Assembly: GCA_014730345.1 (NCBI GenBank)
Contig: WJIJ01000154.1
Coordinates: 1-44,257, forward strand
Reading direction: 5' to 3'
From: Candidatus Zixiibacteriota bacterium
GTDB lineage: Bacteria; Zixibacteria; MSB-5A5; UM-FILTER-46-8
Length of the DNA: 44,257 nt
Shown here: positions 26,690-36,234 of the stretch, one piece after another
Numbering within the stretch: the stretch's first letter is position 1
Layout: each line of letters begins with the position of its first letter
Position numbers and translations under genes: made by a program
The notes under the pieces: generated by a model
What the model was told of the DNA's origin: nothing
The model's input: only the letters and a program-made list of their open reading frames with translations
The model's database searches: none

Positions 26690-28906
26690 ATGAAAAAATT
26701 ATTCTGTTTCTTTTTGCTGATATTAAGTCTGCTTGGTTCCGCCGGCATTGCTATCGGACAGGAATTAGAGATTCATTTTATCGATGTTGGCTGGGGCGAT
26801 TGCACGCTCATCATTTCGCCATCCGGACAAAAGCTATTAATGGACTCCGGCGCGCAGGAAGCCGGAACCGCGGTTCGGAGTTACCTTAATAACCTCAATA
26901 TCGATTATATCGAACACTTCGTAAATTCGCATTACCATGCAGACCATCTTGGGGCCGTACCCTACCTGTTCAGTAGCGGCATCGAATTCGAGCAAGTATG
27001 GGACAGGGGATGGGAATATTGCACATCACCTTATAATCAGTATGAAGCGGCGGTTCAGGAATACCGGGAAATGATAAATGACGGCGAAGTTATTGACCTC
27101 GGAGGGGGAGTTACCGCTACCTGCCTGGCATTGAACGGCAACGGCCAGTTGGATGAGCCGTTTATTGATGCCTCCTGCGAGAATGGCGGTCAGAATAGTG
27201 AAAATGATTTCAGTGTTTGTTTGCGTATTGACTATAACAATTTCCAACTTTTCGTCGGCGGAGACCTGTCGGGTATTAACAGCGGCTACTATACCGATAT
27301 CGAAACCTCGGTAGGTCCTGAATGCGGGCCGGTCGAGGTTTACCAGGTAAATCATCATGGACAGCCGACATCATCAAACCAAAATTTCCTCGACTGGTTA
27401 TGCCCGTTTGTATCCGTTATCTCCCTGGAAGGTTCTCCCAATGAGCAGGTTGTCAGGCGCCTGCTGAACAACGGCTCCGATGTTTACTATACCTCTCTCC
27501 ATGAGGATATCGTGGTCAACACTGATGGCGTTGATTCATTTTATGTTACCGCTACTGGTGTGAACGCGGCATACGGAATGAATCCGGGATGTAATGTTGT
27601 CGATACCATTACCTGCGCCCAGGCCCAGCATGACCCGGGGCAGTATGATACTGATATCGTCGTCGCCAATTGTATCGTTACCCTCGACCAGGGCGTTACT
27701 AATCCATACATCACAGACGCCTATATCGAAGATAGCTCCGGCTATGGCTTGAATGTTTTCAGTGTCAATGTCTGGGATGAATTACAATACGGCAACGTGG
27801 TCAACGTTTACGGAAAAATAGACCAGAACTGCGGAACAACCCAGATTGTTGATTTAGACAGTATCGTGGTGGTTGATTCCAACCAGTATGTTTGGGAGCG
27901 CGCGCTTAGTATTGCCGATGCCAGTACTATTAGATACGAAGGAAACAGGGCGGTAGTCAGCGGTGTTATTGATTCTATCATCACCGAATATGGATTTAAG
28001 TTGATGTATATCAACGACGGCACCGGTACCATACCGCTTTATATCAGCGATTTCTCAGGAATTGACGTATCCGGGTTCACCCCGGGTGATATGACTCACG
28101 CTTACGGTGTCTGCGACGTCTATACCTGCGGGGAGGATACAACCTATCAGATTAATATCGCCAGGCAGATAGATATTTCAAATTCCCCGGTGGCCATAAA
28201 TATGATTCCATGGTACACTCCGCTGCTGGTTCCTAATTCCGGCGGACAATTCCGTTTTACCGGATTGCTGTTCAATAAAACCGATCAGCAGGTGATGGGC
28301 GATGTCTGGACAATGGTGGAATACGCGGGAGATATGTACGGGCCGCTTCAGTTATTTGAAAATGTACCGCTGACCCCTTACCAGTTGATCTCTATTCCCG
28401 GAATCTATCAGCAGGTGCCGCCGGGAGTTCCTCCCGGAGAATACAAGTACTGGGCGTTAGTAGGAGATTATCCTGCGCTTGCTCTCGATGTAAGGGAATT
28501 TCCTTTCCGGGCCGTTCCGGTACAGCAGTTGGGTACTCCCGAAGTTCCCCGCATTGATTTGTGGGCTTCATCGGGATGGAATTTCGATAGTTATGATATA
28601 GTTTACTCTGAAAGTTCGGGTGATGGGGAAAGCATTAACCGGGTGGTGGAAGTAAAAACCGAAAACTATCCAAATCCATTCAACCCGGCAACCTCGATAA
28701 CCTATTTCCTGCCGGAACCCGACCGAGTGACTATTGATGTTTACAATATTTTCGGGCAGAAAGTTGAGGAACTCATTGATAATTACCATGGCGCGGGGGA
28801 ACACAGTATAACCTGGGATGGTTCAGCTTATTCATCAGGAGTTTATTTCTATTCGCTGAAGTACAGGGATGATGTCAAGGTTCGAAAGATGATTTTGGTA
28901 AAATAG
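26690..28906 (+). CDS. secreted ComEC-like metallo-beta-lactamase with two OB-fold-like domains and sorting domain
   Basis: 738 residues. A signal peptide (1-23) is followed by a metallo-beta-lactamase domain of the ComEC/Rec2 type (24-305). H81, H83, D85 and H86 lie in N-S-H-Y-H-A-D-H-L-G; then come S-E-N-D-F-S-V-C-L-R-I, F-V-G-G-D-L-S-G and V-N-H-H-G-Q-P-T-S-S-N. Two OB-fold-like domains (about 310-405 and 410-500) contain N-P-Y-I-T-D-A-Y-I-E-D-S-S-G and F-K-L-M-Y-I-N-D-G-T-G, a pattern seen in nucleic-acid-binding domains of secreted nucleases. Next come the shared pre-anchor module (about 500-612) and a sorting domain ending KMILVK. In ComEC the metallo-beta-lactamase domain is thought to degrade the non-imported DNA strand, so an exonuclease or phosphodiesterase acting outside the cell is a reasonable guess. 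Substrate not proven. A paralogue follows. Confidence 0.88.
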   Translation: MKKLFCFFLLILSLLGSAGIAIGQELEIHFIDVGWGDCTLIISPSGQKLLMDSGAQEAGTAVRSYLNNLNIDYIEHFVNSHYHADHLGAVPYLFSSGIEFEQVWDRGWEYCTSPYNQYEAAVQEYREMINDGEVIDLGGGVTATCLALNGNGQLDEPFIDASCENGGQNSENDFSVCLRIDYNNFQLFVGGDLSGINSGYYTDIETSVGPECGPVEVYQVNHHGQPTSSNQNFLDWLCPFVSVISLEGSPNEQVVRRLLNNGSDVYYTSLHEDIVVNTDGVDSFYVTATGVNAAYGMNPGCNVVDTITCAQAQHDPGQYDTDIVVANCIVTLDQGVTNPYITDAYIEDSSGYGLNVFSVNVWDELQYGNVVNVYGKIDQNCGTTQIVDLDSIVVVDSNQYVWERALSIADASTIRYEGNRAVVSGVIDSIITEYGFKLMYINDGTGTIPLYISDFSGIDVSGFTPGDMTHAYGVCDVYTCGEDTTYQINIARQIDISNSPVAINMIPWYTPLLVPNSGGQFRFTGLLFNKTDQQVMGDVWTMVEYAGDMYGPLQLFENVPLTPYQLISIPGIYQQVPPGVPPGEYKYWALVGDYPALALDVREFPFRAVPVQQLGTPEVPRIDLWASSGWNFDSYDIVYSESSGDGESINRVVEVKTENYPNPFNPATSITYFLPEPDRVTIDVYNIFGQKVEELIDNYHGAGEHSITWDGSAYSSGVYFYSLKYRDDVKVRKMILVK

Positions 28907-28954
28907 TCCGTTTTTTAATATCCTTAGATTATCACATGAAGTTTGGGAGATAAT

Positions 28955-31195
28955 ATGAAAAGAACGCTTACAGTTTCATTGTTGGTTGTTTTGATCCTCG
29001 GCGCATTATCAGCGGTTAACGCCCAGAATTTGAGAATATTCTGCATCGATGTCGGCCAGGGAGACGGCACTCTAATCGTTTCTCCAACCGGCGGTACCAT
29101 GCTTGTCGACGCCGGCGAGTGGGGAGAAGGCGATGAGGTGGAAGGAATTCTTGACAGTTTGGGTATTAATTCCCTTGATTACACCGTAGCCACCCATTAC
29201 CACGCTGACCATATCGGGGGATTAAGGTATCTCGATTCGCGCGGTTTTGACATCGGTGAACTCTGGGACCGCGGTTGGGAATACTGTACATATAACTACA
29301 CCGATTATGCTTCGAGGTTTTACGGGGAGAGGAATACGATAACGGATGGCCATGTGTTTGACCTGGGCGGCGGGGTAACGGTAACATGCCTTGCGGTCAA
29401 TGGCAATGGCCAACTCAACACTCCCTATATTTCGTCGAATTGCAGCGGAGGCGGTTCCAATGATGAGAATGATTTCTCCGTCTCGTTGAGGGTTGACTAC
29501 GGCGGTTTTAATTTCTTTGTCGCCGGGGATCTATCCGGTTATAACTCCGGGGGATATACTGATATTGAAACCTCGGTCGGTCCCGAATGTGGTTATGTCG
29601 ATGTTTACCGTGTTGATCACCAGGGAAGCTTCCGGTCGTCGAATCCATCGTTCCTCAACGACCTATTGCCCCCTGTTTCAATAATTTCTGTCGGATACAA
29701 TACTTATGGTCATCCCCATGATGACGCCATAAACCGGATTTTGGGCGTAGGTTCGGTAATTTATCAAACCGGGGACACCGATGGTTCGGTTGTGCATGGC
29801 GATATTGCTATCACAACAGACGGAACCGATTATTTCTATATCAAGGCGATTGGGGTTAATACTTATTACGAGATTAACTCCGGACAGCCCGATGATACAG
29901 TCTCCATAGCCCAGATCCAGGATAATATCGGCTACTATGACGGACGTGTGGTAACGGTCAAGGATGCCGTGGTTACTCTCGGTTCAGGAGTAACCAATCC
30001 ATATATATGCGATGCCTATATCGAGGATAACTCCGGCAAGGGTATCAACGTGTTCAGTATCAGCCTTATACCCGACCTCGTATTTGGGAACAAGGTTACT
30101 ATTACGGCCGAAGTTGACCAGAGTTCGGGAACCACCCAGTTAGTCGATATACTCGACCTCGTGGTTGAAGACGAGAACCAGTATGTTTGGGATACCGAGT
30201 TTACCACCGGCGCCGCCAATGATATATCATGGGAAGGCACCCGGATGTGGGTCGGTGGGACACTCAATAATATAGACGACCAGTACGGTTTTACCAATCT
30301 AACCATAAACGACGGTTCGGGGAATCTTATCGTCAACGTAAGCGATTTCACGGGTATCGATATCTCTGATTACTCGATCGGTGATTTTGTGAACGCTTAC
30401 GGAGTGCTCGATGTTTACGCAACCGGAGGCGATACGACATATCAAGTTCTCCCGGGATATGATTTTGACCTTTCCAATTCTGACGTAACGATAAAGATGA
30501 TACCCAACAACCCCCCGGTGGTGGTAAATCGCTCGGGAGGGCAATTCCGTTTTACCGGAATCCTCAGGAACAACACCAGTTCACAGCGTACTGTCGATGT
30601 CTGGATTATGCTGGAATTACCGTGGGGACCATATTATGGACCGTTACAGCAGTTTAACAACATCCCCATTGCTCCATATAATACCATAACAATTAACAAC
30701 GTAACCCAGGATGTTCCATCAGGGGCGCCCCTTGGTGATTACATGTACTGGTCCTACTGCGGCAACTATCCATCTGACAAGTGGGACACTAACGGGTTCC
30801 CGTTCAGGGTAGTTCCGGGAGTTGGGCCATCTGCTCAATTCGAGACTTTCCCGTCTGAATGGGTTTCTTCAGGCTGGGAGTTCGGTGATGGAGTAGTACT
30901 GGCTGATGTTGATATTTCTGAAAACCTTCCTTCTGAACAATTGCTGGTAGAGAATTATCCTAATCCGTTCAACCCGGTAACCAGCATAAATTACACATTG
31001 CCTTCAGAAGGCGATGTCAAGATAGCCGTATATAATATGCTTGGCCAGAAGGTTGGGACATTAGTAGATGGTTATCAGCGGAAAGGTTTCCACCAGGCGA
31101 GCTGGGATGGAAGTGAATACGCTTCCGGCGTATATTTCTATTCTATTACTGCCGGAAACCAGACTAAGGTTGAAAAGATGATGCTTGTCAAGTAG
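28955..31195 (+). CDS. second secreted ComEC-like metallo-beta-lactamase with OB-fold-like domains
   Basis: 746 residues from the ATG at 28955, supported by GGGAG five bases upstream; a TTG twelve bases earlier is less likely. The architecture copies the preceding gene: signal peptide, metallo-beta-lactamase domain with A-T-H-Y-H-A-D-H-I-G (H81, H83, D85, H86 at identical positions), F-F-V-A-G-D-L-S-G, two OB-fold-like domains, the pre-anchor module (about 508-622) and a sorting domain ending KMMLVK. One difference is that the V-N-H-H-G of the first copy is V-D-H-Q-G here, followed by S-F-R-S-S-N. The likely metal-binding first histidine of that motif is kept. It lies 48 bases after the first copy on the same strand, so the two arose by tandem duplication and are probably co-transcribed. 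Confidence 0.88.
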   Translation: MKRTLTVSLLVVLILGALSAVNAQNLRIFCIDVGQGDGTLIVSPTGGTMLVDAGEWGEGDEVEGILDSLGINSLDYTVATHYHADHIGGLRYLDSRGFDIGELWDRGWEYCTYNYTDYASRFYGERNTITDGHVFDLGGGVTVTCLAVNGNGQLNTPYISSNCSGGGSNDENDFSVSLRVDYGGFNFFVAGDLSGYNSGGYTDIETSVGPECGYVDVYRVDHQGSFRSSNPSFLNDLLPPVSIISVGYNTYGHPHDDAINRILGVGSVIYQTGDTDGSVVHGDIAITTDGTDYFYIKAIGVNTYYEINSGQPDDTVSIAQIQDNIGYYDGRVVTVKDAVVTLGSGVTNPYICDAYIEDNSGKGINVFSISLIPDLVFGNKVTITAEVDQSSGTTQLVDILDLVVEDENQYVWDTEFTTGAANDISWEGTRMWVGGTLNNIDDQYGFTNLTINDGSGNLIVNVSDFTGIDISDYSIGDFVNAYGVLDVYATGGDTTYQVLPGYDFDLSNSDVTIKMIPNNPPVVVNRSGGQFRFTGILRNNTSSQRTVDVWIMLELPWGPYYGPLQQFNNIPIAPYNTITINNVTQDVPSGAPLGDYMYWSYCGNYPSDKWDTNGFPFRVVPGVGPSAQFETFPSEWVSSGWEFGDGVVLADVDISENLPSEQLLVENYPNPFNPVTSINYTLPSEGDVKIAVYNMLGQKVGTLVDGYQRKGFHQASWDGSEYASGVYFYSITAGNQTKVEKMMLVK

Positions 31196-31219
31196 GGTTT
31201 ACGCGAAAGATAATAAATT

Positions 31220-31248
31220 AAAAGGGCGTCCGTTTGGGGCGCCTTTTT
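31220..31248. terminator. terminator between convergent metallo-beta-lactamase and guaB genes
   Basis: AAAAGGGCG and CGCCTTTTTT form an imperfect stem around a GT-rich loop, with a T run on the plus strand and A run mirrored on the minus strand. It could serve both genes. Confidence 0.7.
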
Positions 31249-31274
31249 TAATTATCGAAACCCGCTCCAAAGGT

Positions 31275-32753
31275 TTATCTCTTCCAGTAATTCGGCGCTT
31301 CTTTGGTGATGGTAATATTGTGGGGGTGGCTTTCGGCAAGCCCGGCGGTGGAGATTCGTACGAATTTAGTTTTTGTACGCAATTCTTGAATGTCCTTGCA
31401 CCCGCTTAAACCCATACCGGCGCGTAAACCGCCGATAAGCTGGAATACCGTTTTGGAGAGAGGGCCTTTATAAGGCACCCGTCCCTCCACGCCTTCGGGG
31501 ACGAATTTGGAAGCGTCTTTTTCGTGGTCCTGGAAATACCGGTCGCCGGAACCCTTTTTCATGGCATCAACAGACCCCATACCTCTATAGACTTTGAAAC
31601 TTCTTCCCTCAAATATTTCGGTATCTCCAGGAGATTCCTCGGTGCCGGCAAACAGGCTTCCGATCATAACCGATTCCGCGCCCACCGCTAATGCTTTGAC
31701 GATATCGCCGGAATAGCGTATGCCTCCATCCGCTATAATGGGAATGTCGGCTTCGCCGCATGTTTCCAGCGCGTACAGTATCGCGCTGACCTGGGGCATA
31801 CCGCCTCCGGTTACGACCCTCGTTGTGCATATAGTACCGGGCCCTATGCCGACCTTTATTACATCAGCGCCGGCATCTATCAATGATTTAGCCCCTTCGC
31901 TGGTGGCGATGTTTCCGGCGATGACTTTTAAATCGGTATATGCGGATTTGAGTTTCTTGAGAGCATCGATCACACCTTTTGAGTGGCCATGCGATGAATC
32001 CAGGGCGATTATATCGCATCCATTGCGGATAAGTTCTCCTGCGCGTTCTATTATTGTATCGTCAATTCCCACGGCGGCGCCTACCCGCAAGCGTCCGCGC
32101 TCATCTTTGGTAGCGTAAGGGTGCTGGATTTTTTTCATTATATCCTTTACAGTGATCATACCCTTGAGATTGCCATCGCTATCAACGATAAGCAGTTTCT
32201 CGATGCGATGCTTGTGCAATAGTTTTCTGGCTTCCTCGAGGGAAACATCTTCGCCGGCGGTAATAAGGTTACCCCGGGTCATGACATCGGATATCTTACG
32301 GGTTATATCATCCTCGAACCGCAGGTCCCGGTTGGTCAATATTCCCACGAGTTTTTCATCTTCGGTGATAGGAATTCCGGAGATATGGTATCTTTTCATT
32401 AGCTGAAGAGCGTCGCCGACATTTGAGTCAGGGGGGAGGGTTATGGGATCAACAATCATTCCCGCCTCGGAGCGTTTAACCTTGTCCACTTCCGAAGCCT
32501 GTTTTTCTATAGACATGTTTTTATGGATTATACCCAATCCGCCTTCTCTTGCAAGCGATATCGCCAGGGAAGCCTCGGTAACGGTATCCATAGCCGCCGA
32601 AATCAAAGGGATGTTAAGGTTTATTTCGCGGGTTAAACGCGTGCTGATATCGGTGTCGCGTGGATGTATTTCTGAGTAAGCCGGGACCAGCAGTATATCA
32701 TCGAATGTCAGTCCCTCGGCGGAGAATCTATCCCTACTGGCTTTCATCACCAT
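31275..32753 (-). CDS. guaB: inosine-5'-monophosphate dehydrogenase
   Basis: 492 residues. It oxidises IMP to XMP with NAD+, the committed step of GMP synthesis. The N-terminus has [11 protein letters not shown] near 17-27; two CBS domains lie at about 98-210 inside the TIM barrel. The catalytic loop [11 protein letters not shown] has active-site C309, followed by G-G-G-M-P-Q. The flap region has R-Y-F-Q near 400, and [11 protein letters not shown] follows. The start overlaps the end of the zinc-ribbon gene by 20 bases (or 14 if the ATG at 32747 is used), implying coupling. An ordinary intact housekeeping gene. Confidence 0.97.
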   Translation of the reverse strand: MVMKASRDRFSAEGLTFDDILLVPAYSEIHPRDTDISTRLTREINLNIPLISAAMDTVTEASLAISLAREGGLGIIHKNMSIEKQASEVDKVKRSEAGMIVDPITLPPDSNVGDALQLMKRYHISGIPITEDEKLVGILTNRDLRFEDDITRKISDVMTRGNLITAGEDVSLEEARKLLHKHRIEKLLIVDSDGNLKGMITVKDIMKKIQHPYATKDERGRLRVGAAVGIDDTIIERAGELIRNGCDIIALDSSHGHSKGVIDALKKLKSAYTDLKVIAGNIATSEGAKSLIDAGADVIKVGIGPGTICTTRVVTGGGMPQVSAILYALETCGEADIPIIADGGIRYSGDIVKALAVGAESVMIGSLFAGTEESPGDTEIFEGRSFKVYRGMGSVDAMKKGSGDRYFQDHEKDASKFVPEGVEGRVPYKGPLSKTVFQLIGGLRAGMGLSGCKDIQELRTKTKFVRISTAGLAESHPHNITITKEAPNYWKR

Positions 32754-33450
32754 CCCATAGTAGAATTCGTCCGCAGTTATCGCAGGTTAAAAGCCGGTCG
32801 CCTTTTTTTATTTCCTGCACCATCTGGGGAGGGAGCTGTTTGTAACAACCGCCGCAGGAGCGCTTGCGGACCATAACCACCGCCATTCCTCCCTTGCCCT
32901 TACGGATTCTCTCGTAGTGGGAAAGAGTTCTTCGGTTTAGGCGTGTGGTGATGTTTTTCCGCTGGTCTTCCTTCATGCGCATTTTATCTTCGATGGAATC
33001 AATCTCCCGGTTGAGGTTCTTTAAAACCTCGTCATTATTGTTTTCCATCTCCTGGTACTTCTTCTGAGCTTCCTCTTTTTCCTCCTTGATAGCATCGATT
33101 TCATCCATGGTTTCCAGAAGTTTTTCCTCCATGCCGGAGATTTTTTCCTTGAAGGAGGATATCTGGGCGGTAAGGGCGTCGTATTCCTTGTTGGTCTTGA
33201 TGGCTTTCATCTGCTCCTGGGCTTTTTTCAACTCCGACTGGGCGACTTCCATCTCGAGTTCAAGAGCTTTTCTCTCCCTGTTGAGTTTATCAAGTTCCTC
33301 GGAAGCCTTTGCGTGTTTTTCCTTCCAACTCTGGATATCAGTTTCGATGTTCTTAATCATGTCTGGAAGGTATACCTTTGAACGTTCAAGTTCCCCAAGC
33401 TGGTCATCTATGTTCTGGAGCTCGAGCAGTTGCTCCAATTCTTCTTTCAC
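32734..33450 (-). CDS. coiled-coil protein with C-terminal C4 zinc ribbon
   Basis: 238 residues from a GTG at 33450, chosen because GGGAGGTG lies about eleven bases upstream; a longer frame to 33552 would read through the tRNA terminator. Residues 5-165 are almost entirely heptad-rich charged coiled coil ([15 protein letters not shown] opening). The last 50 residues form a zinc ribbon: R-S-C-G-G-C-Y near 202 and L-T-C-D-N-C-G near 225. This is the widespread family once called DUF164, a C4-type zinc-ribbon protein related to CdsZ, thought to bind nucleic acid or act in RNA or secretion-related processes; its biochemical role is not settled. It is transcribed with guaB. Confidence 0.9.
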   Translation of the reverse strand: MKEELEQLLELQNIDDQLGELERSKVYLPDMIKNIETDIQSWKEKHAKASEELDKLNRERKALELEMEVAQSELKKAQEQMKAIKTNKEYDALTAQISSFKEKISGMEEKLLETMDEIDAIKEEKEEAQKKYQEMENNNDEVLKNLNREIDSIEDKMRMKEDQRKNITTRLNRRTLSHYERIRKGKGGMAVVMVRKRSCGGCYKQLPPQMVQEIKKGDRLLTCDNCGRILLWDGDESQ

Positions 33451-33485
33451 TAACAGTTTACACCTCCCGTGTTGTGATTTTTTAT

Positions 33486-33522
33486 CATCAAAAAATCCGC
33501 ACCTTTTAAAAAGTGCGGATTT
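33486..33522 (-). terminator. rho-independent terminator of the two tRNA genes
   Basis: AAATCCGCAC (33493-33502) pairs with GTGCGGATTT (33513-33522) around a ten-base loop, with a T run beyond it on the minus strand. It lies between the tRNAs and the zinc-ribbon gene. Confidence 0.85.
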
Positions 33523-33636
33523 ATATTCTCTATTTTCCGGAGATAATCGCAATCCGGTTCAATAAATGCTGGATGGTTAGATTTAATTGTTTTTATCCTA
33601 CTCAATCCAGATTCCTCAAAGTTTTCTGTTATCAAA

Positions 33637-33710
33637 TGGGCAATACTGGATTTGAACCAGTGACCTTTCGGATGTGAACCGAACGCTCTAACCAACTGAG
33701 CTAATCGCCC
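33637..33710 (-). tRNA. tRNA-Val (anticodon CAC)
   Basis: A 74-base cloverleaf on the minus strand. The acceptor GGGCGAT pairs with ATTGCCC, the D arm is GCTCAGTTGGTTAGAGC, and the anticodon stem TTCGG/CCGAA encloses the loop TTCACAT, giving anticodon CAC. The T arm has GGTTCAAATCC. The 3' CCA is not encoded. Confidence 0.92.
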
Positions 33711-33723
33711 AAGTCCAGTTATA

Positions 33724-33797
33724 TGGGCCCACCAGGACTCGAACCTGGGACCCACTGATTATGAGTCAGTTGCTCTAACCAACTGAGCTATGGGCCC
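33724..33797 (-). tRNA. tRNA with CAT anticodon (Met elongator or Ile2)
   Basis: A 74-base cloverleaf on the minus strand. The acceptor GGGCCCA pairs with TGGGCCC, the anticodon stem ACTGA/TCAGT encloses CTCATAA, giving CAT, and the T arm has GGTTCGAGTCC. CAT can mean elongator Met or, after lysidine modification, Ile2. It lacks the C1-A72 mismatch of initiator tRNA. The 3' CCA is not encoded. It lies 13 bases upstream of tRNA-Val in one transcript. Confidence 0.9.
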
Positions 33798-34009
33798 AAT
33801 TTATTATTAGGATACTCATGTCGGTCATCGCTTGTTCCCGTACATATATACTATATCGACCAGCATGAATTAATTCCTAACATAGACTTTTATTATAAAA
33901 GCATCTCCTGGAGAACGCAAGTAGAAAATTATACTAAAATTTATTATTACTTGAATTTTTCAGCTCATATATTAGCGGAGTCATCCCGGGCAGACCCAAG
34001 ATACAATTG

Positions 34010-36025
34010 TCACTTGTTGGCGATGTAACCTAATCGTTTTAATCTATTTTGTGCTTCGCTTTTAACCTGGCGTAAACGCGCTCCCGGGGGAGCCTCGCCC
34101 ACGCCTTTTACATCCGCGTATTTAATCATCAGTTCATCTCTGGCAGATAATATCTGCCGGTATTGTTCGACCGCCCGTGTTGTGTCTCCATCCTCGAGGT
34201 AATAATCGCCCGAAATTAATTTTAAGTTATAAAAGTAAGGATATTTATTGAGGGTTTCATTGATGATCTCCCGGGATTTAGCGCTTTCTCCCCGGGCGCG
34301 AAGTGATACAACTAAATTGATATATGGTTCCTCATGAGCAGGTTGAGCCTCCACAGCGCGGCGGGCATACTCGATCGCCGCTTGAAGATTCCCCTGCATC
34401 CGTTTTAACATAGATAAATTATTCAACGCCCTTATCTCGTATGGGTTAAGACGAAGTTCGGCAAGAAGGTACTTTTCCGCCATTTCCATGTCATTTTTAT
34501 AGAAAGCGATACTGGCCAGGTTAAGGTTTATCATCAAGGCTCCCGGATCCCTCTCTATCGCCTTCAGGAAAGCATCTTCGGCTTTTACAAGATTTCCCTG
34601 GTCAAGATAATTCAACCCCAGTATATTCCAGCCTTCAGCTATCTCGTCATTTATCTGGCCCTTAATATCAATAAAAACTATAACGCAAGATACCGCCAGT
34701 ATAACAGCTGTCCATCCTATCCTCTTCAACTCTTTCTTCCTTAGCCACTTATAAACATAATAAACTGCCGCGCCGGCAAATACCGCCAGCAAGGGAATTA
34801 TGGGCAGTCGAAATCTACCATTGACGAAAAAGGGTATGTGGCTCCCCCAGTGAGCAACGATTAATCCTATTAAGATGTACACATCGAATCTGCGCCAGGC
34901 GGGAATTAATGTTATTAACCCGATTCCCAAAAGCGATAGCGGCCCGATTAAGGCGAATGTTACGGGAATGTACTTCAATACAGGGGAAAACATTTGCGCG
35001 AAATAAAAGCCCCGGTTGTTGGCTATCTCCTCATCACTAAAAAAGACCACGGCTTTCTTTATGGTTATTTTCAATGCCTCAAACGGCGCCTCGCCCCAGA
35101 ATTCAAGACCCCTTCCAAAATAGTATGATGATATCCCGGATGGTTTTAAATCCCGGCCGACATCGTTTTCGGCGAGCGCTACGGCGTCCCGGTAAGCCCA
35201 GCTTGGAAGCTCGGGGATGGTGGCGGTAACCCCGTCGGCGTACATATTATTGCCGATGTAGAAATTCACCCCGCCCTGAGAAGCGATCAAGATAAAATCA
35301 TCCTCGAGAATATAATTCCAGACCGTAATCGGTAATATCATTATCAGCGAGCCAGCTATTATCATCGCGGTTCTCGCTATCCGCCCTTTTTTATCAACCG
35401 CTTTGTGGAAGATAATTATGATTATGACAACTACCGCTATCATTGAAAGCACCGTGGGACGGCAAATCGCTCCTAACCCCCAAAGCATACCAACCGGTAG
35501 GAATAAATATTTCTTCCCGCTTCCGGCCGCTGACAGGGTCGCCAGAGTCGAGACCATTACTAAAAACGTCGCCAGCGGATCCAGCAGAAACTCGCCTTCA
35601 TAAAAAATCGAGGGAGCGAAAAGCGCGAACAACAATCCGCCTATTAATCCGGGTATTTTTCCGAACACGCGTTTCCCTGCTAAATATGTTAAGGCGGCGG
35701 TGAATGAACCCAATATCATCTGTATCAGTTTCGCCGCGAAAATATCAACTCCGAAAATCTTATAGATTAGGGCCAGGAAGTAGGGGTATAAGGGCGCCCG
35801 GAAGAATGCTCCGTCGCCCCAGACATCTCCTCCGGCGATCCTCTGGGCCCATTGGTGATGAAAAAGGGGATCCATTACCGGTATATAGAACTGGGGATCA
35901 TTTGCCCGGGATTGGAACAGATAGATCAATCTTAGAATCAGGGCAATACCGAAAATTATGAATGGTATGTAATCGGTTTTTGCTTTATCCCGTCCGGCTG
36001 TTTTTTTCGTCTTTTTCCGTGCCAT
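34010..36025 (-). CDS. polytopic glycosyltransferase (GT39/ArnT-like) fused to C-terminal TPR repeats
   Basis: 671 residues. A basic N-terminus (K-K-T-K-K-T-A-G-R) precedes about ten membrane helices up to residue 445. The first extracytoplasmic loop has P-V-M-D-P-L-F-H-H-Q-W and F-F-R-A-P-L-Y-P-Y, the acidic-residue loop typical of lipid-phosphosugar-dependent glycosyltransferases such as ArnT and protein mannosyltransferases. Residues about 455-630 are four to five TPR units (W-N-I-L-G-L-N-Y-L-D-Q-G-N, L-N-N-L-S-M-L-K-R-M-Q-G-N). The TPR part would lie outside or in the periplasm and could bind the acceptor protein. It has its own promoter and stands alone. Acceptor unknown; glycosylation of the many exported proteins is a guess. 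Confidence 0.85.
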   Translation of the reverse strand: MARKKTKKTAGRDKAKTDYIPFIIFGIALILRLIYLFQSRANDPQFYIPVMDPLFHHQWAQRIAGGDVWGDGAFFRAPLYPYFLALIYKIFGVDIFAAKLIQMILGSFTAALTYLAGKRVFGKIPGLIGGLLFALFAPSIFYEGEFLLDPLATFLVMVSTLATLSAAGSGKKYLFLPVGMLWGLGAICRPTVLSMIAVVVIIIIIFHKAVDKKGRIARTAMIIAGSLIMILPITVWNYILEDDFILIASQGGVNFYIGNNMYADGVTATIPELPSWAYRDAVALAENDVGRDLKPSGISSYYFGRGLEFWGEAPFEALKITIKKAVVFFSDEEIANNRGFYFAQMFSPVLKYIPVTFALIGPLSLLGIGLITLIPAWRRFDVYILIGLIVAHWGSHIPFFVNGRFRLPIIPLLAVFAGAAVYYVYKWLRKKELKRIGWTAVILAVSCVIVFIDIKGQINDEIAEGWNILGLNYLDQGNLVKAEDAFLKAIERDPGALMINLNLASIAFYKNDMEMAEKYLLAELRLNPYEIRALNNLSMLKRMQGNLQAAIEYARRAVEAQPAHEEPYINLVVSLRARGESAKSREIINETLNKYPYFYNLKLISGDYYLEDGDTTRAVEQYRQILSARDELMIKYADVKGVGEAPPGARLRQVKSEAQNRLKRLGYIANK

Positions 36026-36062
36026 TAATTCTTATATCGGTTATTAGATAATTTTTTTGCAT

Positions 36063-36091
36063 ATCATAGACCCCTTTAAATGCCCTGTCAA
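36063..36091 (-). promoter_or_regulatory. sigma-70 promoter of the glycosyltransferase-TPR gene
   Basis: TTGACA (36091-36086), 17 bases, TATGAT (36068-36063) on the minus strand, about 40 bases before the ATG at 36025. Confidence 0.7.
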
Positions 36092-36234
36092 TGAATTTCC
36101 AACCGCAATAGCAGGAACTTCGGTGAATAATTCAGGTTTTTCAGGTAGTCTGTAGAAGCGAAAACCACATCCCGGGATTCCGGCGATTTTCAACATTTGA
36201 ATGAAAGGTATAACCTCAACCCCGGAGAATGTTC

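Noticed and set aside
33450-33552. N-terminal extension of the zinc-ribbon protein
   Set aside because: It would include the tRNA terminator hairpin; the GTG at 33450 has a strong ribosome site.
33450-33755. Protein-coding frame over the tRNA genes
   Set aside because: The sequence folds into two full tRNA cloverleaves, and the translation is the reverse reading through tRNA.
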